The notes below the pieces were generated by a model. It ran no database searches. It saw only the letters and a program-made list of their open reading frames with translations, and had not been told where the DNA came from. Shown in pieces: positions 19,201-27,781 of a stretch of 64,000 bases of DNA. The DNA comes from Alcanivorax sp. Its GTDB lineage: Bacteria; Pseudomonadota; Gammaproteobacteria; Pseudomonadales; Alcanivoracaceae. Made by a program: the position numbers and the translations under genes. Position 1 is the first letter of the stretch, and the number at the start of each line of letters is the position of its first letter. The stretch is taken from NCBI RefSeq assembly GCF_017794965.1, contig NZ_CP051240.1, forward strand, positions 372,001 to 436,000. The letters are read 5' to 3'.

Positions 19201-19472
19201 ATCTGGACCTGCATGCTGGGGCGATCACCACAGAAGGTGTGGCCGAGCGCCGCTTCAGCTACGGCTTTACCGTGAATGCCCTGATCCGTCGCAATCTGCG
19301 AATGGGCGTTGGCTATAACTTCCAGGGCTTCCGTGATGATGATCTGGACCCGGAAGGCTATAACGCTGAAGGGGTATATGTGGGGCTGGAATACAAGTTT
19401 GATGAAGATGATCTGGGCTGGCTGGGCAGCAAGGCTGCCGGACAGCGTAGCTATATGGGAGATGCGCGATGA
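13209..19472 (+). CDS. Giant DUF11/SdrD-like protein with C-terminal outer-membrane beta-barrel
   Basis: 2087 residues from a GTG start, with a signal peptide (NRLVWTMVAMTLLAIASGVV...A). The mature N-terminus ATEAGTVLRNQAEVSYFD repeats the module of the neighbouring genes. DUF11 domains follow at about residues 185-360 and 715-860. An SdrD-B/carboxypeptidase-regulatory-like domain (GKVYVDADCNNLQNDGEWP; about 868-965) precedes a linker and an invasin-like Ig domain (about 1175-1275). From about residue 1280 to the end the sequence has alternating amphipathic strands with many aromatic/charged pairs and ends VGLEYKFDEDD, typical of an outer-membrane barrel. It is the likely anchor or export pore of the locus. 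The exact barrel family is not recognised. Confidence 0.8.
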   Translation: MKNRLVWTMVAMTLLAIASGVVVAATEAGTVLRNQAEVSYFDPVNGEVIVMRSNLSQVVVAPLRAVALDNDNLATVAPGQPVNLPHVISNTGNVADRYAINASNLTGDEGDLLNLVVYQDVNGNGQADPGEPELLETAELKPGESVALVVTGSVPAGQNADDRLRLEVSAVSLEDNTIGDTRQDVVTVSRGAFLNITKSASQSCEAPLQAGQNLDYRISFTNNGSTAPQARTVLVNGVPYQGVLVEDEIPGNVTLRPSSVSNVSPVQSFPLVHRAGDAEDQWISYAQWDTDEAVDRFAMLMPAETLERNESGSYTFGVSVTAGTTAGTRIFNQAHVDLEGDGLADFESNTVCNTMGGSVRPAILFERPTPAVVRNEGTPDLSNDGDFEAADIYRLLPEASHEVLHDGVYIRLTASQLNQSQTQRDFLQQTPNGQQLVIVTVESRLTGDSVRVVMVETGANTGEFRSIFPIVLSEEERGNNRLCPSYASQQDVSQYDGETTTLDALTNACVLNSTQRDTLTARYTLPVYGAGGTIETYEVISDIAAVDPAGTVFDSTNGNPVGGARVILYQSRQTLSASGAGSCADLAESDYEVGTDPYTGESLDGENTNTSNADNTTKLGDYQYPFATPGHCYYLDVIPPAGYTFPSEVAPAAAGAFYPDVNDSSYGIEGYQAPVGRMAARVAGSNNGAFLLGTANVFVNIPVDPGAGLNAGNLVIDKRVEKDSASVGDVVAYSIDITNNHTDELYAGRVFDSLPYGFRYINDSAWLEVNGRRVEMPEPAGRPGPQLTFRIERLLASGNVDALPLQPGNTITLHYGLRLSAGAVDSNGINRATAQANTLSGATYRSNEDQVEVKIRNEGVLSDKAMLFGKVYVDADCNNLQNDGEWPIGGVKLYMQDGTWVITDENGQYSIYGLEPGLHTIKIDPLTLPAGLKLKPIDNRHAADPESRFVDLRSGEYHRADFAASCPSGDQAEALAEQLKQRNASMNGDWMLDEAARFDPLRQQTTNPIIRQADGSGDLGSGVYTQTGDDSLNEAWDQVSRVSGAETGTTRLVDEQTPEAAMVETREAAATITREQAEQGAWLWPRGQVSRDGRFQVVVRAGVDPILNVNGKPVAKTQLGEQVVNKRERAQVATWYGVQLAEGENTLTVTTKDMFGNTRVMAEGTFIRPAAPTSITVESEADTLPADGGRSTLGIRIRLNDAAGNPAVGNHFVTVETDRGQWLEDDLQSDTPGHQVKLVDGRALVHLRSTEYTGPVRIRASLDRFSDSIQIEQIAPLRPLLATGFLQVQSRAGGLRDNGNAPADVADEFDDGVDGRAAVFMKGQVRGDAHLTLAYDTDKDLDTEDEVRRDLNPADYYPIPGDASVRGYDARSRSKLYAKIEKDRSSLMWGDYLTDPGYEFYDLGRTQRTLTGLNGIYDNGRARFQLFAARPEMEQVTEEIPGNGTALLFTLSNNPARDSETVEIIVRDRNNPGLVVETTPLTRYVDYSVNYFTGDIRFHDVIPTRDENLNPVYVRVNYNVEGDAEEYSVLGARLNYDLTDQLQVGVSRTQDDHDTDGYDLTSLSAQYKVDENTRVNVSTGTMEHEDGTPEGRAYSINGERLWVDGSRTELRWARAESGFDNPAAGISEAREEMRLGHEQMITNDFSVEVEGIRSRQLDASDEQNSLGAIAEKRIGATALRGGVRGIEQKDAQDTERFGTYILGADRGFTLLGKPFQIGGEYEQAFQDSGRRRIAADADMQLTEKTSLYSRYEIINSLNGINTLDDDVETQQFTTGVRSAVTRNTDVYSEYRLRGAVSGEDVAAANGVKSDIEIEPGLTVSPTFEWIQALEGSSSQDSTALSIGAEDRRNQNRRTLARVETRFGDDREYYGLSAANIWRLNTDWSGVVRDDLRLQYFDADPKEGDNIVTLGLARRPRRDNRHHMLFMYKWKEEWGGAAGTDRTVHLFSTHHNFQPHDDWIFSGRVGGKWQETELGALDVHTDAYVADGRIIWDMTRRFDLDLHAGAITTEGVAERRFSYGFTVNALIRRNLRMGVGYNFQGFRDDDLDPEGYNAEGVYVGLEYKFDEDDLGWLGSKAAGQRSYMGDAR

Positions 19473-20080
19473 GAAGAATCAAGGCGCTATTGGCAGTGCT
19501 GTTGCTGGCGGGGCTTAGTGGTTGTGCCACCACCGAATCCCTGTACGCTCAGTACGATGAATTGTGTCCGGTAGAAGCTCGGGTAACCAACACTGGCATG
19601 GTAATGGTTACCGGGATTGCTACCACCGGTAATGGAATGGTGGAGGCGGGTGCAACAGAGAGTCAGGTTTGGGAGCCTGCGGTGTATTTCGGCTTCGATA
19701 TGGCCGATTTGAAAGACAGCGAGAAAACCCGACTGGATAGCAATATTGCGGTCCTGCAGCGCTACGAGGCATTGCAAATCAGCGTTCAGGCTTACACCGA
19801 TCAGAAAGGCAATGATGAGCTAAATCAGGCTTTGTCGATAAAAAGAATGAACAGTGTGGTGGCGTACTTGGAAGAGGCTGGCATCAGCGCTAGCCGAATC
19901 AAGGCCACCTATCTTGGCGAAGGAGCCCCTCTGCTGGCAGGCAGTTCCACCAATGAACGTATTGTGAATCGTCGTGTGGAACTGATGCCTCTGGATTCCG
20001 GGGGGCGGCCGCTGGTCATGCGTACCGACTTTACCAACAGCGGTGGTGACGAGTTTGTCGCCCCTGCACCGGTGAAGTGA
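19469..20080 (+). CDS. OmpA-family lipoprotein
   Basis: 203 residues. The lipobox LLAGLSGC (Cys at about residue 18) indicates lipid anchoring. The OmpA/MotB-type peptidoglycan-binding domain covers about residues 68-175: VYFGFDMADLKDSEKTRLD, then AYTDQKGNDELNQALSIKRM, and a closing NERIVNRRVEL. The Asp and Arg used to bind diaminopimelate appear to be present. Its ATG overlaps the stop of the giant barrel gene (ATGA), so the two are translationally coupled and probably act together. It likely ties the barrel to the cell wall. Confidence 0.88.
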   Translation: MRRIKALLAVLLLAGLSGCATTESLYAQYDELCPVEARVTNTGMVMVTGIATTGNGMVEAGATESQVWEPAVYFGFDMADLKDSEKTRLDSNIAVLQRYEALQISVQAYTDQKGNDELNQALSIKRMNSVVAYLEEAGISASRIKATYLGEGAPLLAGSSTNERIVNRRVELMPLDSGGRPLVMRTDFTNSGGDEFVAPAPVK

Positions 20081-20093
20081 CAGGAGGTCCGGG

Positions 20094-22976
20094 GTGAATA
20101 TGTTGCAACGTTGTCTGCTTGTTTGTCTGGTGATGGCTGGGGCTTTGGCCCAGGCCGCTACGCCGGCAGCGGGCACCCTGATCAAGAACCAGGCATCGGC
20201 CAGTTACCGTGCCTGTCTTGATGATGGATGTACCGAGCAGGCTGAGGCGCAGCGCGTCACCTCCAACCTTGTACAGACCGTAATTCGCAATGTGCCCGGC
20301 CTGGAGCTGATTAGTGATCAGGGTAAACCGGCTGTGCCGGGGGGCTATGTCTATTTCTCTCACGTACTGACCAATACCGGTAATGGGCCGGACCAGTATC
20401 AATTCTGCCTCGACACCATCAGCAGCGACTTTGTCTCCTGGACGGTGTACAGGGATGAGGATGGTGACGGTCAGCCTGATGTGGGTGGTGCCCTGTTTAA
20501 TCAATCTGATGCTGACGCCTGTTGGGATTCATTGACGCGAACGCTGATTGCCGATGAAACCTTCTCGCTGGTGATTGAAGCGGAATTGTCCAATGCCGTA
20601 GTAGCAGGCCAGCAGCCCTCTCTGCGGGTTCTGGCCAGCAGTCATGAGGACAATGCCATTGTTGCCACCAATACAGATGAAGCGGATGTTGTTAATGGCC
20701 CCGTTATTGAGGTGGTTAAATCTCTGAGCGAACGGGAAGGGCGCTCCCCTGCTGGACCGATTACGGTGACGCTGGAATATCGGAATGCGTCTGACCAGGC
20801 GGCAACGGATATCGTTATTGAGGATATTCTTCCCACCGTGACGGTGGATGGCGTGGCCGGCGGCATGACTTACGTGGCGGGTTCGGCCCGCTGGAGCCAG
20901 ACAGGAAGTACGGTACTGACCGACGATGGTGAAGATGGCAGTCAGGGCAGTGCTCCCGATCTGATGGATTATTGTGCCTATGACGAGGACGCCACGAATC
21001 CGGATTGTCATGACCGAGTTCGTGCCGAGGTGCAGCAGTTGCCACCGGGTGGTATCGGCATCCTGACCTTTGATGTCATGATCGATAGCGGTATTGCCGC
21101 AGGCGACCGGGTGCGCAATACCGCACGTTTCCGCTATTCCAACCAGCCCGGCGATACGGTGTTTGGCTCGCCTTCCCCCTTCAGTACCAACTCCGTCAGC
21201 TATCGGATCATCGGCCGCGCGCTTCAGCCGGCGGTAGTGGCGAACAATGATACCTCTGACAGTGTCACCGGTAGCGACGATATTTCCGACACGGGCAACC
21301 GGGTTGAGGTTGCTGCGGTAGGCCAGGGGGGAACCGTGGCGTTCGACAATTTCATCTGGAATACCGGTGACGGCGAAGACAGTTTTGATATTCTGGTGGA
21401 TAGCGCAAACGACCGTCAGGGCAATGCGCTGGTTAATCCTTTCCCGGCGAATTCGGTTTTTCAGCTCTACAAGGCGGATGGTGCTACGCCATTGGTAGAC
21501 ACCGATGGTAATGGCGTCGCGGACACTGGCCCTATCCCATTGCCCGATGCGGTAACGGGTCAGTGCCCGGCGCGGTTCGTCACCGATACGGTTAATGGCG
21601 CTTGCGGTGTGCGGGTCATCCTGCGTGTGATACTCCCTCCGGATGTGGTGGGAGGGCCGTTCGCCGTAACCAAGATAGCCCGCTCGGTGAGCGATGCCAG
21701 TATCAGCAATGCGATCAGCGATATCCTGCTGGCCATTACTGCCAACAATGTGGATCTGACCAATGATCAGCCTGCCAATGGTAGTGCGCCGGGTGAGGGG
21801 GCAGGTCCAGAAGCAACCCCGGTTCGGACCCTGTCCATTGCGCCTGGGGCGCAGGGGGCGTTTGTGGTCTATATCAATAACACCGGTGCTCGCCAGGACA
21901 CCTACGAGCTTCAGGTGAGCAGCAGCAACTTCACCCCGGGGCAGCTTCCGGCACAATGGCAGGTGGCCTGGCATCGTGATGGTGGCAGTGGCGATTGCAG
22001 CAGCCTCGGTCCGGCGCTAACCAATTCCGGACTAGTGCCTGCCGGTGGGCAGAGACTGATGTGTGTTCAGGTCAAGGTGCCCGATATCGAGTCTGGGGAC
22101 CAGACTGTCCCCCTCTATCTACGTGTGTTGTCCCCGACCAGTGGTGTCAGCGATATCAAACAGGATGCGGTTACCGTCGTGGCTGGCCCGGCGCTATCGT
22201 TGCAACCCGATCAGGTGGGACAGGTGGCTCCTGGAGCAAGCACCACATACAGCCATCAGTTGACCAATACCGGTAATGTGGATTTGTCCAATGTGCTGCT
22301 GTCAGCCTCCCCGGCTGCGGCGGTTGATAACGGCTGGTCAGTGACACTGTATGAGGACAGTAATGACAATGGTCAGTGGGATCCGGATGATATCCTGATC
22401 ATTGACGGGACGACATTGCAGACGGCAGGCAGTGACGGCGTGCTTGGCGTTGGGGAAAGCATTTCCGTGTTTGCCCGTGTGTTTGCTCCTGCCAATGCTG
22501 CTTTCGGTATCGTCAATATCAAAACCCTTACTGTTACGGCTGACGGCGCGGCCCAGACCGTTTCTGATCAGGCCACCGATACCACCACGGTTAACAATAC
22601 GGATGTGGCCATCACCAAAGAACAGGCGCTGGATGGCAACTGCGATGGCGTGCCTGATGGACCCGGCAGTTGTTCCGCGGATGGCTGTTTTGTTTATACC
22701 TCGTTTCAGGCGACCCCGGGGGAGCAGTGCGTTATCTACCGTTTGACGGCCACAAATACCGGGTCGCAGAGCATGTATGAGGTAACCATCAATGACCGAA
22801 CCCAGCCCTATACCAGCATGCTGGGTGCGGCAACCCGCTGCTCTTCGCCTGCCGGAGACTGTGCGGGTGATGTGGTAGCGCCGGGTGACAATGCAACCGG
22901 TGATGTATCGGTCAACATCGGTGAGTTGAGGAGCGGTCAGCAGGCGGTGCTGATCTTTGGTCTGAGGGTAGAGTAA
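20094..22976 (+). CDS. Large exported DUF11-repeat protein, paralogue of the 10071 product
   Basis: 960 residues. The GTG at 20094 has AGGAGG six bases upstream; an ATG two codons later is possible. The signal peptide (LLVCLVMAGALAQA) is followed by TPAAGTLIKNQASASYRACL, the same N-terminal module as the 10071 and 13209 products, here with added cysteines. DUF11 domains follow (ITVTLEYRNASDQAATDIVI; TTYSHQLTNTGNVDLSNVLL), with acidic loops such as DEDGDGQPDVGG, DTDGNGVADTG and DSNDNGQWDPDD. The terminal module (EQCVIYRLTATNTGSQSMYE ... LIFGLRVE) matches the end of the 10071 product. It is encoded 13 bases after the OmpA-like gene. Confidence 0.85.
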   Translation: MNMLQRCLLVCLVMAGALAQAATPAAGTLIKNQASASYRACLDDGCTEQAEAQRVTSNLVQTVIRNVPGLELISDQGKPAVPGGYVYFSHVLTNTGNGPDQYQFCLDTISSDFVSWTVYRDEDGDGQPDVGGALFNQSDADACWDSLTRTLIADETFSLVIEAELSNAVVAGQQPSLRVLASSHEDNAIVATNTDEADVVNGPVIEVVKSLSEREGRSPAGPITVTLEYRNASDQAATDIVIEDILPTVTVDGVAGGMTYVAGSARWSQTGSTVLTDDGEDGSQGSAPDLMDYCAYDEDATNPDCHDRVRAEVQQLPPGGIGILTFDVMIDSGIAAGDRVRNTARFRYSNQPGDTVFGSPSPFSTNSVSYRIIGRALQPAVVANNDTSDSVTGSDDISDTGNRVEVAAVGQGGTVAFDNFIWNTGDGEDSFDILVDSANDRQGNALVNPFPANSVFQLYKADGATPLVDTDGNGVADTGPIPLPDAVTGQCPARFVTDTVNGACGVRVILRVILPPDVVGGPFAVTKIARSVSDASISNAISDILLAITANNVDLTNDQPANGSAPGEGAGPEATPVRTLSIAPGAQGAFVVYINNTGARQDTYELQVSSSNFTPGQLPAQWQVAWHRDGGSGDCSSLGPALTNSGLVPAGGQRLMCVQVKVPDIESGDQTVPLYLRVLSPTSGVSDIKQDAVTVVAGPALSLQPDQVGQVAPGASTTYSHQLTNTGNVDLSNVLLSASPAAAVDNGWSVTLYEDSNDNGQWDPDDILIIDGTTLQTAGSDGVLGVGESISVFARVFAPANAAFGIVNIKTLTVTADGAAQTVSDQATDTTTVNNTDVAITKEQALDGNCDGVPDGPGSCSADGCFVYTSFQATPGEQCVIYRLTATNTGSQSMYEVTINDRTQPYTSMLGAATRCSSPAGDCAGDVVAPGDNATGDVSVNIGELRSGQQAVLIFGLRVE

Positions 22977-22978
22977 CG

Positions 22979-25900
22979 ATGACAACCAAAGATCCCAACA
23001 AAAACAAAGGCAAGCTGATGATGAGACAGCTGGCCATGCAGATGTTGAGCCTGGTGTTGGTGGTAGGGGGCTGTCTGGTGAGCGCTCCGGCCCACGCCGT
23101 GAGTGTTGCTTTGGACGGAACCCGAACGGTCATCGGTGGCAGCGATTGTGCCCTTGCCAGTTATCGCTTTGGGACCAATACCTCTTACGGTGGCCAGGCT
23201 CTGGATTTGCTGGTGGAAGTGATCCAGGAAGATAACGAGCAGGCTGGTTCTTTTCAGTGTGTGGGTGTGGACAGTGGCGTGTTGTTTGTCAGCCTGCGAG
23301 ACAAGGATAGTGGCGAGAATATCGCTTATGCAGATTTGCGACTGACTCTGGTGGCCCAAGGGACCACCACGCCGGTCACCGTGGATCGCATGGTGGTCAC
23401 CGGTTTTGATCTGGACCGCAACAGTGACAATACCCAGACAGACACGGATGACATGTACTTTACCACCGGACCGACAACCCGGTCCTATGTGTCTACCAAT
23501 ACCCAGACAACGGTCACCACGACGGGCACGGGAAGCTATAACACACGTATCCGGGGCCGTGATGATAACTGTGATGATGGTGCAACCAATTCACAGCCGG
23601 AGTGTCGGGCCAGTGTGGTGTTCGCGGAGACATCCTCCGCCACCGTCAGGGTGCAAAACAACAATGCCTACGGCAATGCCCCCAATACGAGTACAGCCCG
23701 CCGAGTGTCTTACCTGTCATTCAGGGTCAACGACTTTGAAGACGTGGTTGATGGTAACCTGGATTATGGTGATGCGCCCTCCAGTTACGGGGCCGGACGC
23801 CAGAATGTGACCACTGCTTTAGGTTTGGGGCGCGGTTTGGTGGCAGATCATGATGCGGCCAACCAACCCGGCAACACTGCGTTGGGTGATGACAATGACG
23901 GAGGCGCCTCGCCACTGAAATACGACGACGAGGCAGCAGTGATGATCAGCGGGAATACACTGAGTGGCACCTCGCTGTTCCCCGGTCAGCAAAGTGAGCT
24001 TTCGGTTACCACTTTTGGCTCTGGGTATCTCAATGGCTGGTTTGACTGGAACCGCGATGGTGATTTTGACGATGCCGGTGAGCGAGTCATAACCAATCAA
24101 CAGGTTACCAACAATGGTGAGACTGCCTCCGGCGCGAATTCTCAAAGCTTTGTGTCGGTCACGCCTGTCAATATCACGGTCCCCGGCGGTGCCGCGGAAG
24201 GATCGACCTTTGCCCGTTTCAAGTTTACCCGCTCTGCCAACCCGGGTGTTGACGTGAGTGGGGATGATGGTGAGGTCGAGGATTATCAGGTTGAGGTGGT
24301 TACCCAGACCTGTAGTGCAGAGGTAAGTAACAGCCTGACACTGATTGGCTCTGCCAGTCGCAGTGCCAGTAATGTGATCACCCTGACGCCGGCAACGGGT
24401 AATCAGGCAGGCGCCGCCTGGTCCCAGAACCGCATCAGCTTGCTGGCGGCATTTACGGTGGAATTTTCTGTCAACTTGGGCACCAAGGATGCCAATGGCG
24501 CTGACGGGATCGCTTTCGCGTTTCAACGTGATCCTGCGGGCAGTAATGCTACCGGTGTATTCGGCGGTGCCTTGGGTGTGGGTGGGCTGGACCCGGCGAT
24601 TGCCGTTGAATTTGATACCTGGAATAACGGTTCATCCTATGGCGATATTGCCAACGACCATACCGCCATTTACGACCCGGTGAATTACACGGATAACACT
24701 GGCGGCGGCAATGTCTTCTCTTCAGTGGTAGATCTGGGAAACATTGAGGATGGTGACTGGCATACGGTGGCGCTTTCCTGGAACCCGGCTACCCAGACGC
24801 TGGAATACCGTTTTGACGGTGCAGTGGTATCGACATTTCAGCGCGACCTGATCAATGTGGATTTTAACGGTGACCCCAATGTGTTCTTCGGCTGGACGGC
24901 TTCCACTGGGGGATCCAACAATCTTCAGCGCGTCTGTGTTATCGATGCCCCGGAACAGGTGCTACTGGATTATGGCGACGCCCCTGCCAGCTACGGGAAC
25001 CCTTCCCACATCATCGACGACACTGTTCGCCTGGGGGCAGGCATCACAGAGGATGTGACCGGCTATGACAATGCCTCTGCAGCAGCCGATAGCCTGGATG
25101 ACGGTGTCGTTTTCCTGCCCAGCCTGCCGGGGGTGGATCCCATTCAGGTGACGGTAAATGGTGATGACGGGTACCTGCAGGCCTGGATCGACTGGAACCG
25201 TGATGGTGATTTTGATGATGCTGACGAGCAGATTGCCGAGAACGTTCAGGATGAGGATGACGACGGCCTGATCGAGTTGGTGGTGCCGCCGTCCGCGCAG
25301 GCGCAAAACGCCAATGATGTGATCGCCCGTTTCCGTTGGTCCACCACAGCAGACTTGGATGCCTATGACGGCGCTGATGATGGTGAGGTGGAAGATTACC
25401 TGATCAATACCCGTGAGGTGGTGTTTTGTCCCCAGGGGTCGGATGCCACTGGTGGCGGTATTGCCACCGGGGGCAGCGGTGGCTTTCGGGATGCGGTTTA
25501 CTGGCTGGACTGGAACTGTGGCAGCAAGACCAACTACCAGCCCGGTGAGCTGGTGCGCAAGAGCTGGCAATTTGGTCCCGTCGAAATTCGTGCCACGGTG
25601 GATAACCTCACCAGCCAGTTGAATATCTACAACAGTGGAAGCTGGGGTGGTGACCGCTTCGATGACCTGTACCAGGGGGTGAACCCGATTGGTCTGTCCA
25701 GTCCCAGCGGTACAGCGCCAGCCTTTGATATTCGCTGGGAAGTTTATCTGAATGGGCAGAGAGTGCCCGCGGACATCATTGCCGCTGATGTGGAAGACAC
25801 GGATGAAAACGAGAGTCTCACCTGGGAAACGGATGGTGAGCCCTGGGAGATCTTCTCCGTTGATCCACAGTCTGACCTGCTGGCCCGTTTTGAGAATGCG

Positions 25901-27781
25901 GCACGCAGGCTGGTGCTGACCACCGCCCCTGGTGCAGGTACCGGTGCGCTGTTGGCGTTGACGGAAGATGCTACCCAGACCGCTCACATCGTGGATGGTG
26001 GCGGTACCCAGGCGGTGGGCTTTGGGGTGTTCCTGCAGGTGGATCATGGCGATATCGCCGGTGGCTACCCCCAAAGTGGCGGGCATGTGTCGCGTCGGGA
26101 CGCAACCGGTGGCAGCAAGCCGACCACTGACACCAACGTCAACACGCTGACTGTGGCCACCTTGCAGCCCGCGGCGCCCTATTTGGGCAGCATCGGGCCT
26201 GACCCGGAAGACGCGGACCAGAACTCGGCCAATGCAGACGCGGATGGTCCGGAAGAAGACGGGGTCAGTTTCCCGCCGTTGATTCCCGGGTCGGGCGCCA
26301 CGATCACGGTGACCCTTACCGAAGACGTGGTGGGAGGGAACTATGTGCAGGGCTGGATCGACTGGAACCGGGATAATGATTTTGACGATGCCAGTGAACA
26401 GGTGGCCCTGAACGTGCGCGATAATGATGCCCAGGACGCCAACAGCAGTCCGGGGATCATCGAGCTGAACCTGTTTGTGCCGCCGGGTGCCTTCGTTGGT
26501 GATACCTATTCCCGGTTCCGGCTGTCCAGCACCGCGGATGTGCCCGCAGGCGGTCAGGTGGTCTTTGATGGTGAAGTCGAGGATTACAAGGTCACCATTT
26601 CCTCCGGCAACACCGGTGGCATCCTGTCCGGCTGGGTCTTCGAAGATAACGGCGTGGGGGCTACGGCCCATGATGGGCTGAAAGGCAGCGCCGAGCCTGG
26701 CCTGGCCGGGCAGCGGGTGGTGCTCTACCACGATGCCGACAACGACGGTATCTGTTCTGACGCGGACACGATTCTTTCAGAAACCCGCACAGATGGGGAC
26801 GGGGGCTGGCAGTTGGTACCGGTACTGGCAGACGTGGGCAAGTCCGCCTGCCTGATGGCGCAGACCGCCAACGGCTTTCGCTCAGTGAGCGAAAACCCGG
26901 GGGACGGTGGCGCCGGTATCCTCACCAGTGCTGCTGACGATGACATCATGGTCCTCCAGGTTCAGCCCAGTGGTGTGGATTGGGGCAATATCCTGTTCGG
27001 GGACGCGGGCTTGCCGGTGCTGGAGCCTGATCGCCAGGGTGTGGTGGATGCCGGTAACAGCCTGCTGTACAGCCACCGTTTTGCGGCGCGTACAGCCGGT
27101 ACAGTGGACTTCACGCTGGGGGCGGCACAGACCTCGCCGGCTACACCCGCCTGGACTGATACCCTGTATCGCGATGGCGACTGTGACGGCGAATTGTCCG
27201 CAGAGGACGAGGCCCTGCCGGTGTCAGGCGTCAGCATTCAGGCGGGGGACAGCCTCTGTCTGCTGATGAAGGTGTTCGCCCCGGCGGATGCGCCGCTGGA
27301 GGCGCTGCACAGCCGCCCACTGTTGGCGACTCAGACCTTTGCCGGCACGGCCCTGCAGTCCAGTGTGCAGGTGCTGGACACCACCCGGCTGACCGTGGGC
27401 AAGCTGGTCCTGGAGAAAACGGTACGCAACCTGGGGCCGGATGGTTTGCCGGATACCGCAGACGATGTGGACAGTGTGGGCGGGACCGCCAATCAGGCTT
27501 CACCCGGCGATGTGCTGCGCTACCGTCTGGCCTTTTCCAATCAGGGGGTGCGGGCGCTCACTGACGTGACGATCAACGACAGCACGCCGGCATTCACCCG
27601 TCTCAGCGAGGCGGCGGCCTGCCCGTCACCCTTGCCCGCGGATCTGGGCGGCTGCAACCTGACCACCCCGGATGGTAGCAATGGCAGCGGCTACGAGGGG
27701 GCGCTGCAGTGGTTGTTCAGTGGCCAGCTGCTCCCGGGAAACCGGGGAGCGGTGGTCTATCACGTGCGGGTGAGCCCCTGA
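22979..27781 (+). CDS. Giant exported GEVED / L-type-lectin-like / SdrD-B / DUF11 protein
   Basis: 1600 residues, with a signal peptide ending SAPAHA at about residue 40. Three GEVED-type modules are recognisable from GWFDWNRDGDFDDAGE, AWIDWNRDGDFDDADEQ and GWIDWNRDNDFDDASEQ, each closing in (D)GEVEDY (about residues 431, 802, 1198). Two are introduced by LDYGDAP-SYG. Between the first two lies an L-type-lectin-like domain (about 445-657; GIAFAFQRDP, IAVEFDTWNNG). An SdrD-B-like segment (LSGWVFEDNGVG) and a terminal DUF11 module ending VVYHVRVSP follow. It starts two bases after the previous stop. Carbohydrate binding or adhesion is suggested. Confidence 0.85.
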   Translation: MTTKDPNKNKGKLMMRQLAMQMLSLVLVVGGCLVSAPAHAVSVALDGTRTVIGGSDCALASYRFGTNTSYGGQALDLLVEVIQEDNEQAGSFQCVGVDSGVLFVSLRDKDSGENIAYADLRLTLVAQGTTTPVTVDRMVVTGFDLDRNSDNTQTDTDDMYFTTGPTTRSYVSTNTQTTVTTTGTGSYNTRIRGRDDNCDDGATNSQPECRASVVFAETSSATVRVQNNNAYGNAPNTSTARRVSYLSFRVNDFEDVVDGNLDYGDAPSSYGAGRQNVTTALGLGRGLVADHDAANQPGNTALGDDNDGGASPLKYDDEAAVMISGNTLSGTSLFPGQQSELSVTTFGSGYLNGWFDWNRDGDFDDAGERVITNQQVTNNGETASGANSQSFVSVTPVNITVPGGAAEGSTFARFKFTRSANPGVDVSGDDGEVEDYQVEVVTQTCSAEVSNSLTLIGSASRSASNVITLTPATGNQAGAAWSQNRISLLAAFTVEFSVNLGTKDANGADGIAFAFQRDPAGSNATGVFGGALGVGGLDPAIAVEFDTWNNGSSYGDIANDHTAIYDPVNYTDNTGGGNVFSSVVDLGNIEDGDWHTVALSWNPATQTLEYRFDGAVVSTFQRDLINVDFNGDPNVFFGWTASTGGSNNLQRVCVIDAPEQVLLDYGDAPASYGNPSHIIDDTVRLGAGITEDVTGYDNASAAADSLDDGVVFLPSLPGVDPIQVTVNGDDGYLQAWIDWNRDGDFDDADEQIAENVQDEDDDGLIELVVPPSAQAQNANDVIARFRWSTTADLDAYDGADDGEVEDYLINTREVVFCPQGSDATGGGIATGGSGGFRDAVYWLDWNCGSKTNYQPGELVRKSWQFGPVEIRATVDNLTSQLNIYNSGSWGGDRFDDLYQGVNPIGLSSPSGTAPAFDIRWEVYLNGQRVPADIIAADVEDTDENESLTWETDGEPWEIFSVDPQSDLLARFENAARRLVLTTAPGAGTGALLALTEDATQTAHIVDGGGTQAVGFGVFLQVDHGDIAGGYPQSGGHVSRRDATGGSKPTTDTNVNTLTVATLQPAAPYLGSIGPDPEDADQNSANADADGPEEDGVSFPPLIPGSGATITVTLTEDVVGGNYVQGWIDWNRDNDFDDASEQVALNVRDNDAQDANSSPGIIELNLFVPPGAFVGDTYSRFRLSSTADVPAGGQVVFDGEVEDYKVTISSGNTGGILSGWVFEDNGVGATAHDGLKGSAEPGLAGQRVVLYHDADNDGICSDADTILSETRTDGDGGWQLVPVLADVGKSACLMAQTANGFRSVSENPGDGGAGILTSAADDDIMVLQVQPSGVDWGNILFGDAGLPVLEPDRQGVVDAGNSLLYSHRFAARTAGTVDFTLGAAQTSPATPAWTDTLYRDGDCDGELSAEDEALPVSGVSIQAGDSLCLLMKVFAPADAPLEALHSRPLLATQTFAGTALQSSVQVLDTTRLTVGKLVLEKTVRNLGPDGLPDTADDVDSVGGTANQASPGDVLRYRLAFSNQGVRALTDVTINDSTPAFTRLSEAAACPSPLPADLGGCNLTTPDGSNGSGYEGALQWLFSGQLLPGNRGAVVYHVRVSP

